Positions 8,891 through 17,187 of a DNA stretch of 64,000 bases are shown here, in pieces. The notes under the pieces were generated by a model that ran no database searches, was not told where the DNA came from, and was given only the letters and a program-made list of their open reading frames with translations. Source of the DNA: Chelatococcus caeni (GTDB taxonomy: Bacteria; Pseudomonadota; Alphaproteobacteria; Rhizobiales; Beijerinckiaceae); contig NZ_JACIEN010000001.1 of NCBI RefSeq assembly GCF_014196925.1, positions 124,001-188,000 of the forward strand. Direction: 5' to 3'. The translations under genes were made by a program, and so were the position numbers. Position 1 is the first letter of the stretch. Every line of letters begins with the position of its first letter.

Positions 8891-9730
8891 ATGACGACGC
8901 CACGCTTTGCCCTCAACCACATGGCTGCGCCCCGGCGCGACCTCGCCGGCTTCTTCGCGCTGGCGCGCGCACTCGGCATCGACGCGGTCGAGATCCGCAA
9001 CGATCTCGATGGCACCGCCATTGCCGACGGCACGCCGCCCGAGGCCGTGCGCGCGACGGCGGAGGCGGCCGGCCTGACGATTCTCTCGATCAACGCCCTG
9101 CAGCGCTTCAACGACTGGACGCCGGCCCGGGCGGCCGAGGCGACGGCGCTCGCCGACTATGCCGCCGCCTGCGGCGCCCGGGGCCTCGTTCTGGTGCCCG
9201 TCTGCGACGGCACGCCGAAGGACCGGGCGAAGCTCGAACAGGCGCTTTCCGCCCTGAAGCCGATCCTGGCGCAGCGCGACCTCACCGGCCTCGTCGAGCC
9301 GCTCGGCTTCTCCTTCTCGTCACTGCGGTCGAAGGCCGATGCGGCCGCCGCCATCGCAGCCGTGGGCGGGGAGGGGGTGTTCCGCCTCGTGCACGACACC
9401 TTCCACCATCACCTCGCGGGCGAGCCTGATCTCTTCCCGGAGATGACCGGCCTCGTCCACATCTCGGGCGTTGCGGATGACACGGTTTCAGTCGCGGACA
9501 TGCGCGATCCGCACCGGGGGCTCGTCGCCGCGGACGACCGGCTCGACAACGTCGGGCAGATCGCGGCGCTCGCCGCTGGCGGCTATGCCGGGGCGCTGTC
9601 CTTCGAGCCCTTCGCCCCCACCATCCATGACCTTGCCGATCCAGCCGCCGCGCTGCGCGAGAGCATGGCTTTCATCGAGGGCCGGACTCAGGGGATGACG
9701 GCGAGCCAGCGGGGGCACGATCGGCCCTAA
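8891..9730 (+). CDS. TIM-barrel sugar isomerase/epimerase-like protein
   Basis: The 279-residue protein belongs to the xylose-isomerase-like TIM-barrel superfamily (AP endonuclease 2 family). Visible barrel and metal-site segments include AVEIRND, ILSINALQRFNDW, LVLVPVCDG, LVEPLGF, VHDTFHHH and LSFEPFAP; the acidic and histidine residues in the last four fit the usual metal ligands. Related enzymes act on inosose, hydroxypyruvate or keto-sugars, but the substrate cannot be read from this sequence. It follows the kdp region after a 183-base gap and its stop overlaps the convergent gene by four bases. It is probably transcribed alone. Confidence 0.75.
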   Translation: MTTPRFALNHMAAPRRDLAGFFALARALGIDAVEIRNDLDGTAIADGTPPEAVRATAEAAGLTILSINALQRFNDWTPARAAEATALADYAAACGARGLVLVPVCDGTPKDRAKLEQALSALKPILAQRDLTGLVEPLGFSFSSLRSKADAAAAIAAVGGEGVFRLVHDTFHHHLAGEPDLFPEMTGLVHISGVADDTVSVADMRDPHRGLVAADDRLDNVGQIAALAAGGYAGALSFEPFAPTIHDLADPAAALRESMAFIEGRTQGMTASQRGHDRP

Positions 9731-10833
9731 GGCGTGCTCATCTCGACGAGGGTGCGCCCCCAGTCGCTGATGAAGCGCCGGCGCCGCTCGTGGTCCTGCA
9801 CGGCGAGCAGCGCCGGACCGATGGCGATGGGGCGGGCGATGCCCGTGCGCACGATGGAGGAGGCACCCTCGACGCCCGGCGGCATCTCGCCGCCGGCGCC
9901 GAAGAAGAAGGCCTCGCGCCGCGACACCTCCTGTCCGCGGGCGGAGAGGAGATAGTTGACGAAGCGGGTGCCGGCGTCGGCGCGCGGCGCATGGGCGGGC
10001 ACCATGGCGCCGCGGCTCAGCACCAGGGTGTAGTCGGCGGGCATGACGATGCCGAGGTCGGCGCCGGCCCTGACGCGCGCATAGGCATAGGAAGCGAGCA
10101 TGTTGTAGCCGATCGAGAGCCGGCCGGCTTCGAGCTCGTCGAGGATCTGGCTCGTGCAGCAGCGGATCACCGCATGGGCGCGCCCGAGGCTCTCCAGCAG
10201 GCGGCCAAAGGTCGTCGTCGTCTCCTGGGCATCGTAGAAGGCGAGCAGGAAGCCGATGCCCGACAGGCGGATGTCGTAGGTGCCGACCTGGCCGGCATAG
10301 GTCTCGGGCTTGAGGCGCAGCAGGTCGGCGAGTTCGAGATGCGTCTTCGGCACGTCGCCTGCGGGCACCTTCGCCCGGTTGTAGACGAAGACGACGGGCT
10401 CGAAGGTGAAGCCGAAGACATCGCCGCGCCAGTTGGCCCAGCGCGGCGCCGCTGCCGTTTCAGGCGAGGCGATGCCGCGGGCGCAGCCGTCGTTGGCGAG
10501 CTTCACCAGATGATCGACGGAGGAGGAGAGCAGCACGTCGCCCAGGGCCTTGCCCTCCCGGCAGGCCGCAGCCGCGGCGGCGTAGAGGTCGTTCGTGACG
10601 TATTCGACGAATTCGATGCGGGTGTTGGGAAAGAGGGCCTGGAAGTCGCGGATGAGCGGCTCCATCGCCGACAGGTCGGTCGCGGCGTGGACCGCCAGCA
10701 CCTCGGCCTCGGGCGCCGTCGCGGGGAAGGTCGTCGCCTCCTGCGCGTGCGCCAATGCCGTCGAGAAAGGCAGCGCCAGAACGGGCAGCCACAGTGCCGC
10801 AAGGCGGTGCCGCAGGAGGGGACGTCGCTTCAT
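9727..10833 (-). CDS. Periplasmic solute-binding protein co-encoded with TctDE
   Basis: The 368-residue product has a Sec-type signal peptide (hydrophobic residues 11-30, AHA cleavage region) and resembles iron(III)/organic-anion ABC binding proteins of the COG1840 type, with the pattern EVLAVHAATDLSAMEPLIRDF near the mature N-terminus. No ABC permease or ATPase lies nearby. Its start overlaps the stop of the tctE-like kinase by four bases (ATGA), so it is translated with the two-component system. It probably presents a ligand to the kinase's periplasmic domain rather than serving transport; this is inference from context. The start at 10833 was chosen because upstream in-frame sequence overlaps the kinase and is not signal-like. 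Confidence 0.8.
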   Translation of the reverse strand: MKRRPLLRHRLAALWLPVLALPFSTALAHAQEATTFPATAPEAEVLAVHAATDLSAMEPLIRDFQALFPNTRIEFVEYVTNDLYAAAAAACREGKALGDVLLSSSVDHLVKLANDGCARGIASPETAAAPRWANWRGDVFGFTFEPVVFVYNRAKVPAGDVPKTHLELADLLRLKPETYAGQVGTYDIRLSGIGFLLAFYDAQETTTTFGRLLESLGRAHAVIRCCTSQILDELEAGRLSIGYNMLASYAYARVRAGADLGIVMPADYTLVLSRGAMVPAHAPRADAGTRFVNYLLSARGQEVSRREAFFFGAGGEMPPGVEGASSIVRTGIARPIAIGPALLAVQDHERRRRFISDWGRTLVEMSTP

Positions 10834-12203
10834 GGGCCTCTTCCGGCGATGCGCATGACGACCGCGAAGCCGTCCTCGTTGCCCCGGCGGAACCCGATGC
10901 TGCCGCCGTGTGCGGCGAGCACGTCGGCGGCGATCGACAGCCCGAGGCCGGATCCGGCGGGGGAGGGGGAGCCGAAGCGCTCGACGACGCGCGGCCACAG
11001 CTCCGGCGCGATGCCCGGGCCGTCGTCCTCCACCTCGATCTCCACCATGCCGTTCTCCTCGTGCAGGCGCACGGTCAGGCGCGTCACGGCGCCGTGGCGC
11101 ACGGCGTTGTCGATCACGTTCTTGACCGCCTCCTTGAGGCTGATGGCGTCGCCGCGGACCTCGATGGGCTTCGGCGGCACTTCCAGCGCGGTGAGGATAT
11201 CGCGGTCGAGCGTGTCCGGCACCGCCTCGCGGATGGCGCGGCGCACCGTCTCGGTGACATCGACCGGGGTGAAGGGCACCGCAGCGGCGCGGTGGCTGAT
11301 CATGGCATGGCTGAGCAACTGGCCGACGAGGCGCGACAGCTGGTCGACGCGCTCCTCGACCCGCGCCAGGTGCTGGCGCGCCTGCGGCTCCCCGAGGTGG
11401 TGCGAGAGAAGGTCGACCTGGGACTTCAGCGCCGCCAGTGGCGTGCGGATCTGGTGCGCCGTGTCGGCGACGAACTGCTGCATCAGGTCCATGCGGCTCT
11501 TCAGCCGGGCGATGAAGGTGTTGATGGCGGACACGAAGGGCCGCAGCTCGCGCGGCGTGGCGACGGTCACGGGCGTGACGTCGTGCGGGTCGCGTTCGCG
11601 CAGGGCCGCCCCGACACGCGCCATCGGCTTCAGCGCATGGCGGATGGCGAAGATGGTGCCGCCGAGGGCGAGCGTGCTCATGGCGAGGATGAGCGCGACC
11701 GCGCGCAGGGTGAGCTCGCGCGCCAGGGCCGTGCGTGCCTCGATGGTCTGCGCCACCACCACGTCGACGCGGCCTTGCACTGCTGGGTCGGCAAAGGCGC
11801 GCGCTGCCCGCACGAGGCGCACCGGCACGCCCATGAAGGTGCCGTTGCTCAGCGCCGGCCGGTCGGGTGCCGGGGCATCGTCACCGGGCAGCGGCAGGTC
11901 GCCGTAGCCCGTCAATGTGCGGCCGGAGGTGTCGACGATCCTGTAGAAGATGCGGTCGCGCTCCGACAGGGCGAGCAGCTCGAAGGCCGACATCGGCACT
12001 TCGACGGTGAGGGCGCCGTCCTGCACGTGCACGGCCTCGGCCATCTGGTAGGCCGCGCCGACGAGCAGCCGGTCGTAGGCCTCGTTCGCGGCAGCCCGGG
12101 CATAGTACCAGGCGGCCGTCGTCAGCGCCGCCGCCCCGGCGGCGAGCACCAAAGCGATGAGGACGATGAGGCGGGCGAACAGCGACGGTTCACGCCGGGC
12201 CAT
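10830..12203 (-). CDS. tctE: TctE-like sensor histidine kinase
   Basis: The 457-residue kinase has an N-terminal membrane helix (about residues 10-32), a periplasmic TctE-type sensor domain, a second helix near residue 170, a HAMP-like linker, a dimerisation domain with the phospho-accepting His in VADTAHQIRTPLAALKSQ, and an ATPase domain (NVIDNAVRHG, EDDGPGI, GSGLGLSI). TctE kinases activate tricarboxylate uptake genes through TctD. The start at 12203 lies 14 bases inside tctD, and its stop overlaps the next gene's start, so the three genes form one coupled unit divergent from tctCBA. Confidence 0.9.
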   Translation of the reverse strand: MARREPSLFARLIVLIALVLAAGAAALTTAAWYYARAAANEAYDRLLVGAAYQMAEAVHVQDGALTVEVPMSAFELLALSERDRIFYRIVDTSGRTLTGYGDLPLPGDDAPAPDRPALSNGTFMGVPVRLVRAARAFADPAVQGRVDVVVAQTIEARTALARELTLRAVALILAMSTLALGGTIFAIRHALKPMARVGAALRERDPHDVTPVTVATPRELRPFVSAINTFIARLKSRMDLMQQFVADTAHQIRTPLAALKSQVDLLSHHLGEPQARQHLARVEERVDQLSRLVGQLLSHAMISHRAAAVPFTPVDVTETVRRAIREAVPDTLDRDILTALEVPPKPIEVRGDAISLKEAVKNVIDNAVRHGAVTRLTVRLHEENGMVEIEVEDDGPGIAPELWPRVVERFGSPSPAGSGLGLSIAADVLAAHGGSIGFRRGNEDGFAVVMRIAGRGP

Positions 12204-12867
12204 CGGCCACCAATTGATATCCGAAGCCGCGCACGGTGACGATCTGGGCCGAGGCGCCGTGCAGCTTCTTGCGCAGGCGTCCGATATAGAGCTCGACGGC
12301 ATTGGCCGACGGCGCTTCCTCGTCCCAGCCGAAGACCTGGTCGAGCAGGTCGTCCTTGCTGAACACGCGCCCCGGGCGGGTGGCGAGGATCTCGAGCAGC
12401 GTCACCTCGCGGCGCGTCAGATGCACCTCGCGCTGGCCGACGCGCACGGAGCGGGCCGAGCGGTCGATGAAGATGTCGCCGCAGGCGAGCAGGTTGGTGG
12501 CGTCGCCGTGGCGGCGGCGCATGAGGGCACGTGCCCGCGCCTCGAGCTCGCGGAAGTCGAACGGCTTGACGAGGTAGTCGTCGGCCCCGATGTCGAGGGC
12601 ACTCACCCGGTCCTCGATCTCGGACCGCGCGGTCAGCATCAGGACGGGCACCGTGCCGCCGGCATTGCGCAGCCGCTGCAGGACGGCGAAGCCGCTGCCG
12701 TCGGGCAGCATGACGTCGAGGATGACGAGGTCGTAGAGCGCATCGTCGAGCGCGGCGACGGCGGCATCGACGGTCGTCTCCCAGTCCACGACGTGGCCGA
12801 TGCGCGCGAAGCGCTCGATGATCGCCTCGGCGACGTCCCGCGTGTCCTCGACCAGAAAGATGCGCAT
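12190..12867 (-). CDS. tctD: TctD-like OmpR-family response regulator
   Basis: The 225-residue protein has a receiver domain (acidic Glu7-Asp8, phospho-acceptor Asp51 in VILDVMLPDG, Lys in YLVKPF) and a winged-helix DNA-binding domain (LTRREVTLLEILATRPGRV, then LYIGRLRKKL). It matches TctD, the activator of tricarboxylate transporter genes. The start at 12867 gives the standard MRIFLVED N-terminus. It is divergent from tctC, and the shared 107-base gap holds direct repeats that could be its binding sites. Confidence 0.92.
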   Translation of the reverse strand: MRIFLVEDTRDVAEAIIERFARIGHVVDWETTVDAAVAALDDALYDLVILDVMLPDGSGFAVLQRLRNAGGTVPVLMLTARSEIEDRVSALDIGADDYLVKPFDFRELEARARALMRRRHGDATNLLACGDIFIDRSARSVRVGQREVHLTRREVTLLEILATRPGRVFSKDDLLDQVFGWDEEAPSANAVELYIGRLRKKLHGASAQIVTVRGFGYQLVADGPA

Positions 12868-12885
12868 CCCGTCCGCTGCTCGCTG

Positions 12886-12950
12886 TGACAGGTGGATGAC
12901 AGGTTTCGATCCTACCGTAACGGCCAAGCTCCACACAAACAGAGCGTTAC
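12886..12950. promoter_or_regulatory. Candidate TctD-binding repeats between tctD and tctC
   Basis: Two direct copies of TGACAGGT start at 12886 and 12897, an 11-base period that places both half-sites on one DNA face, as OmpR-family regulators usually require. Further right, GTAACG (12917-12922) and CGTTAC (12945-12950) form an inverted pair. The block fills the gap between the divergent tctD and tctC genes, so it probably controls both. The binding role is inferred. Confidence 0.5.
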
Positions 12951-12974
12951 CTCAATTCCACAGGGAGGGAACTG

Positions 12975-13943
12975 ATGAAGACTATCCTCGTCAACGCGCT
13001 TGCCCTTGGCTTCGCCGGCCTCATGGCGGGCGCTGCCGTCGCCGCCCCGGAGAAGACGGAGTGCCTGGCGGGCGCCAAGCCCGGCGGTGGCTTCGACCTG
13101 ACCTGCCGGCTCGCCGGCAATTCGCTGCTCGCCGCCAGGCTGATCGACAAGCCGATGCCGGTGACCTACATGGAGGGCGGCGTCGGGGCCATCGCCTACA
13201 ATCATGTCGTCGGCAAGCGGTCGAGCGATCCGACGCTGATCACGGCGGCATCGAGCGGCTCGGCCCTCCTCCTGGCGCAGGGCAAGTTCGGCCAGTACGA
13301 CGAGAGCGCCGTGCGCTGGGTCGGCGCGCTGGGCGCCGACTACGGCGTCATCGTCGTGGCCGCGGACGCGCCCTACAAGTCCCTCAAGGACCTCGTCGAG
13401 GCCTATGGCAAGGCGCCCGGCGACTTTCCCATCGGCGGCGGTGGCGCCGTCGGAAGCCAGGACTGGATGAAGGGCGCGCTCGTCGCCAAGAGCGCCGGCC
13501 AGGATCCGAAGAAGATGCGCTACGTCGCCCTCGAGGGTGGCGGCGCGGTGCTGACGGCCCTCGAAGGCGGGCACATCAAGATCGCCGCCGGCGATGCGGC
13601 CGAGATGGCCAAGCACCATGCCGCCGGCAAGGTGCGCATCCTCGCCGTGATGTCGCCGGAGCGTCTGCCCGGCGAACTGAAGGACGTGGCAACCGCCCGC
13701 GAGCAGGGGCTCGACATCGACTGGGTGGTGTGGCGCGGCTTTTATGTCGGCAAGAACATTACCGACGCGCAGTATCAGGACTGGGTCGACACCTTCCGCA
13801 AGCTGTCGGAGACGCCCGAATTCGCGCAGGAGCGCGAGGCGCGCGGCCTCTACCCATACACGGTCCTCGGCGCCGATTTCGAGCGCGACGTCAAGAAGGA
13901 CGTGGAGCGCTTCAAGGCGCTGGCCGCCGAAGCCGGCCTCTGA
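12975..13943 (+). CDS. tctC: TctC, periplasmic tricarboxylate-binding protein
   Basis: The 322-residue product begins with a signal peptide ending near residue 23 (GAAVAA) and has the fold markers of the Bug/TctC family: the CLAGAKPGGGFDLTCR loop after the mature N-terminus, YMEGGVGAIAYNHV, and the repeated GG segments that hold carboxylate-bearing ligands through main-chain contacts. It captures a di- or tricarboxylate in the periplasm and passes it to TctAB. It has a strong site (GGGAGGGA) and is the first gene of tctCBA. Citrate-like substrates are likely, but Bug proteins vary too widely to name one. Confidence 0.92.
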   Translation: MKTILVNALALGFAGLMAGAAVAAPEKTECLAGAKPGGGFDLTCRLAGNSLLAARLIDKPMPVTYMEGGVGAIAYNHVVGKRSSDPTLITAASSGSALLLAQGKFGQYDESAVRWVGALGADYGVIVVAADAPYKSLKDLVEAYGKAPGDFPIGGGGAVGSQDWMKGALVAKSAGQDPKKMRYVALEGGGAVLTALEGGHIKIAAGDAAEMAKHHAAGKVRILAVMSPERLPGELKDVATAREQGLDIDWVVWRGFYVGKNITDAQYQDWVDTFRKLSETPEFAQEREARGLYPYTVLGADFERDVKKDVERFKALAAEAGL

Positions 13944-14001
13944 TCGCCCCTTCGCCACGCGGCGGCCTTCCCGCGAGGAGGGCCGCCCTTTTCACATCGG
14001 G

Positions 14002-14478
14002 ATGAAGCCCATGACTGTTTCGACCGGTCCTCGCGGAGCGGGCAGGAGCGATCGCGTCGGCGCCATCGTCCTCCTCGTCTTCGCTCTCCTCTACGGCTTC
14101 GAGGCGAGCCGCATCGCCTATTCGTTCTCGTCCGATCCGCTCGGGCCGCGGGTGTTTCCGCTGATGCTGGCGGGGGCGCTGGCGCTGCTGTCGCTGATCT
14201 ATCTCCTCAGGCCCGGCGGTGCCGAGCCGTGGCCGCAGGGCCGGCTGCTCGCCCATGCGCTCGCCATTCCGGGCCTCGTGCTCGCCGCCGCGCTGCTGCT
14301 GGAGCCCTTGGGCTTTGCCGTCTCCGTCACGATCCTGGTGACGGGTGTCGGCCGCCTCTTCGGCGCCTCCTGGCACTATGCCGTCGTCGGCGGCCTCGCG
14401 CAGGCGGCGCTGTGGTTCGTCGTCTTCCGCTATCTGCTCGAAGTCTACCTGCCGGGCGGTGCCGTCTTCGGCATCTGA
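14002..14478 (+). CDS. tctB: TctB, small membrane subunit of the tricarboxylate transporter
   Basis: The 158-residue protein has four predicted membrane helices in the TctB arrangement, with the DPLGPRVFPLMLAGALALLSL segment after the first helix. It pairs with TctA in the inner membrane. ATG 14002 and ATG 14011 are both possible starts; the first is preferred only for length. It lies between tctC and tctA, the standard order of this tripartite system. Sequence conservation in TctB is low, so the call leans on topology, this one motif and the neighbours. Confidence 0.88.
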   Translation: MKPMTVSTGPRGAGRSDRVGAIVLLVFALLYGFEASRIAYSFSSDPLGPRVFPLMLAGALALLSLIYLLRPGGAEPWPQGRLLAHALAIPGLVLAAALLLEPLGFAVSVTILVTGVGRLFGASWHYAVVGGLAQAALWFVVFRYLLEVYLPGGAVFGI

Positions 14479-14495
14479 GTTGAAGGAGTGCGAAG

Positions 14496-16007
14496 ATGGA
14501 CCTCGGCTATCTCTGGGCAGGCTTCTCCGTCGCCCTCAGCCCCCTCAACCTCGCCATCGGCTTCACCGGCTGCTTTCTCGGCACGCTGATCGGCGCCCTG
14601 CCGGCGATCGGGCCGATCAACGGCATCGCGCTGCTCCTGCCCATCGCCTACACCATGGGCCTGCCGCCGGAGAGCACGATGATCCTGCTCGCCGGCATCT
14701 ATATCGGCGCCGAATACGGCGGGCGCATCTCGTCGATCCTGCTCAACGTGCCGGGCGATGCCGGCGCGGTGATGACGGCTCTCGACGGCAATCCGCTCGC
14801 CCGCCAGGGCAGGGCGGGCGAGGCGCTGATGATCAGCGGCCTCGCCTCCTTCGTCGGCGGCACGCTCGGCGTCGTGGGCCTCACCTTCTTCGCGCCGCTG
14901 CTGAGCACGCTCGCCATCGGCTTCGGCCCGGCCGAATATTTCGTGCTCATGATCTTCGCCTTCGCCACCCTCGGCTCCATGGTCGGCAGCCAGCCGGTCA
15001 AGACGCTCATCGGCTGCGTCATCGGCCTGATGCTGGCGACCATCGGGCTCGACGCGACCTCGGGCGCCTACCGCTTCACCTTCAACGAGCCGGAGCTCGG
15101 CGACGGCATCGAGTTCGTCGTGCTGGTGATCGGGCTGTTCTCCATCTCGGAGGCGATGTTCATGCTCGAGCACCAGGCGAAGGGCGGCAGCGTCATCAAG
15201 GTCGCCGGCCGCACGTTCGCCCGCTGGGCCGACATCGTCCGCTGCATCGGCCCGGCGCTGCGCAGCTCGGTCATCGGCTTCACCGTCGGCGTCCTGCCGG
15301 GCACCGGCGCCTCCGTCGCCAGCGCCGTCTCCTACACCACGGAGAAGCGCCTCTCGGACCGGGAGGGCACCTTCGGCAAGGGTGACGTGCGGGGCCTCGC
15401 CGCGCCGGAGGCGGCCAACAACGCAACGGCGGCGGGCGCCTTCGTGCCCATGCTGACGCTCGGCGTGCCGGGCAGCGGCACCACGGCGGTGATGCTCGGG
15501 GCGCTCATGCTCTACAACATCCAGCCCGGGCCGCAGCTCTTCGCCGAGCGGCCGGAGCTGATCGGCGGCCTCATCGCCTCGCTCTACATCGGCAACATCC
15601 TGCTGCTCATCCTCAACCTGCCGCTGGTGCGCGTCTTCTCGCGGGTGCTGCAGCTGCCGAACTGGGTCCTGGTGCCGGGCATCCTCGTCCTGTCCATCGT
15701 CGGCGTCTATTCGACCCACGCCAGTGTGCTGGCCGTCGTGATGATGCTCGGCATCGGGGTCGTCGGCTGGCTGCTGCGCAAGCTCGGCTTCGACATGGCG
15801 CCCATCATCCTCGGCTTCGTCCTCGGCCGCGTGATGGAGGTGAACCTGCGCAACGCCCTCGCCATCAGCGGCGGCGACCTGTCGATCCTGTTCCAGAGCA
15901 CCATTTCCATCGTGCTGTGGATCATGGCCGCGGCCATGGCCCTGCTGCCCTTCGTCCTCGGCCGCCTCGCCCGGCGCGCGGCCGCACCGTCGCCGCAGGT
16001 CTCCTAG
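14496..16007 (+). CDS. tctA: TctA, large membrane subunit of the tricarboxylate transporter
   Basis: The 503-residue protein is the large permease with about twelve helices. Family motifs are clear: GTLIGALPAIGPINGIALLLP near the N-terminus, YIGAEYGGRISSILLNVPGD, and the second-half copy GVLPGTGASVASAVSY with NNATAAGAFVPMLTLGVPGSG. These two inverted halves form the substrate path. A near-perfect site (AAGGAG) lies eight bases before the start, 17 bases after tctB. An 18-bp hairpin follows the stop, so the operon probably ends here. Confidence 0.95.
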   Translation: MDLGYLWAGFSVALSPLNLAIGFTGCFLGTLIGALPAIGPINGIALLLPIAYTMGLPPESTMILLAGIYIGAEYGGRISSILLNVPGDAGAVMTALDGNPLARQGRAGEALMISGLASFVGGTLGVVGLTFFAPLLSTLAIGFGPAEYFVLMIFAFATLGSMVGSQPVKTLIGCVIGLMLATIGLDATSGAYRFTFNEPELGDGIEFVVLVIGLFSISEAMFMLEHQAKGGSVIKVAGRTFARWADIVRCIGPALRSSVIGFTVGVLPGTGASVASAVSYTTEKRLSDREGTFGKGDVRGLAAPEAANNATAAGAFVPMLTLGVPGSGTTAVMLGALMLYNIQPGPQLFAERPELIGGLIASLYIGNILLLILNLPLVRVFSRVLQLPNWVLVPGILVLSIVGVYSTHASVLAVVMMLGIGVVGWLLRKLGFDMAPIILGFVLGRVMEVNLRNALAISGGDLSILFQSTISIVLWIMAAAMALLPFVLGRLARRAAAPSPQVS

Positions 16008-16030
16008 ACGGCGGCGGACGTTTCTGAAAC

Positions 16031-16071
16031 GCCCCTGCCCGGCGAAGGAGCAGCCTTCGCCGGGCAGGGGC
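16031..16071 (+). terminator. Hairpin terminator after tctA
   Basis: The arms at 16031-16048 and 16054-16071 are perfectly complementary over 18 bases (GCCCCTGCCCGGCGAAGG and its complement) with a five-base loop. It lies between tctA and the convergent SRPBCC gene, so it can serve both strands. No clear T-run follows, common in GC-rich genomes. Confidence 0.75.
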
Positions 16072-16109
16072 ACTTGTCGTTGCAAAGACGCCGCGGAGCC
16101 GGCGGGCGC

Positions 16110-16586
16110 TCAAGCTGTCCCGGCGCTGGCCCGATAGGCCGCGAGCAGGCCGCCCCATCCGCCCTCGGAATCGAATATCTCGCGTGCCTTCGCGGCGGCC
16201 TCGCCCATGTTCTCGAGCAGCCGGTGTTCGAGCTCGACCCGGGTCTCGCCGTCGCCGATCGCCGTGAAGCGGACATCGACCTCGGTCAGGAGCTTCGGAT
16301 CGAATTGCCAGTCGACGCCGATCCGCCAGGCCAGGAGGACGCGCGTCGGCGGATCCCACGCCAGCACCTCTCCCCAGTCGCACTCGCTCCCGTCCTCGCC
16401 GACCTCGTACCACCGTCCGCCAGTCCGCGGCTCGATGACGGCACTTGCGATCGGTGACTTGCCGATGGAATGGCTTCTCGGCCACCAGCGCCCGAGGCTC
16501 GCGGTGAAGACGTCGAAGGCGCGCGCAATCGGCGCATCGACCGTCACGGATTTCCTGACCGGTGCTGGCTTGATCATGGCAGTCAT
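16110..16586 (-). CDS. SRPBCC/AHSA1-family protein
   Basis: The 158-residue product is one START-like (Aha1/SRPBCC) domain: the strand SVTVDAPIARAFDVF, GRWWPRSHSIG, EPRTGGRWYEV, WDPPTRVLLAWRI and a C-terminal helix with GWGGLLAAYR. Such proteins bind hydrophobic ligands in a deep cavity; the ligand is unknown here. It overlaps the upstream ArsR gene by four bases. ArsR plus SRPBCC is a common pair in proteobacteria, with the regulator probably repressing both genes. Confidence 0.88.
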   Translation of the reverse strand: MTAMIKPAPVRKSVTVDAPIARAFDVFTASLGRWWPRSHSIGKSPIASAVIEPRTGGRWYEVGEDGSECDWGEVLAWDPPTRVLLAWRIGVDWQFDPKLLTEVDVRFTAIGDGETRVELEHRLLENMGEAAAKAREIFDSEGGWGGLLAAYRASAGTA

Positions 16587-16900
16587 CGCGCTTGCTCCTT
16601 CGCTGAACCGATGTCCTGTTTGAAGGCGTCAAGGGCATCGCCCCACATGCGGTCGAGCCAGGCCCGCATCAAGGCCAGGCCCTGCGGGTCGATGTGATAG
16701 ATGTTGCTGGCGCCGCGAGCCTCGGCCCGCACGAGGCGCGCCTCCCTGAGCACCCTGAGATGCTGCGAGACCGCCGGCTGGGACACCGGCAGCGCCCGCG
16801 TCAGCTCGGCGACCGAACGGGGACGGTCCGCGACGAGCTCGAAGACCTTGCGCCTCGTCGGGTCGGCCAGCGCCACCATCGCTGCATAGTCATAAGACAT
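16583..16900 (-). CDS. ArsR-family transcriptional repressor
   Basis: The 105-residue protein is a winged helix of the ArsR type, with ALADPTRRKVFELV, then the recognition region LPVSQPAVSQHLRVLREARLV and the wing ARGASNIYHI. It lacks the ELCVCDL metal site of true arsenic sensors, so a metal is not implied. The start at 16900 lies inside a palindrome and no ribosome site is visible upstream, so the message may be leaderless, or ATG 16879 may be used instead. It is translationally coupled to the SRPBCC gene. Confidence 0.85.
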   Translation of the reverse strand: MSYDYAAMVALADPTRRKVFELVADRPRSVAELTRALPVSQPAVSQHLRVLREARLVRAEARGASNIYHIDPQGLALMRAWLDRMWGDALDAFKQDIGSAKEQAR

Positions 16901-16923
16901 GACTTATATAAGCACATACTTAT
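16892..16923. promoter_or_regulatory. Tandem operator, two ATAAG-N6-CTTAT inverted repeats
   Basis: Two abutting 16-bp units have the same form: ATAAG-ACATGA-CTTAT at 16892-16907 and ATAAG-CACATA-CTTAT at 16908-16923. They stand out as AT-rich in GC-rich DNA and cover the start region of the arsR gene, as expected for an autoregulatory ArsR operator. Confidence 0.65.
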
Positions 16924-17187
16924 TTTCCCTGCAAGAGGTGCGATTGGGAACCTCCTGGCCTCGCAGGGGTTTCGCAGCCAATGGCCGTGCCCTCTGCCTT
17001 ACGAGCAGCGCGGAAGCTGTGTCTGCTGCCGGCAGGCGCAGAAGGGCTGATTGATGACCGCCCTGGGCCATGACGGCTGCGAAAGGACGATCACCATCAT
17101 CTGGTTCCGGCTGGTCGGCGGGGAACGCGGGAGCGCGGCCGCAGGGCCTGCCGATCCTGCGGCCCTGGAACGGACGGAGAATGAAGC

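Noticed and set aside
8704-9429. Alternative plus-strand frame overlapping the EIIA and TIM-barrel genes
   Set aside because: Arg-rich shadow frame; the TIM-barrel frame carries recognisable motifs.
16924-17187. Possible tRNA fragment or attachment site around 16990-17050 (CTGCCTTACGAG region)
   Set aside because: The candidate anticodon loop lacks the invariant U33 and the arm distances do not fit a tRNA; nothing else was recognised in this gap.
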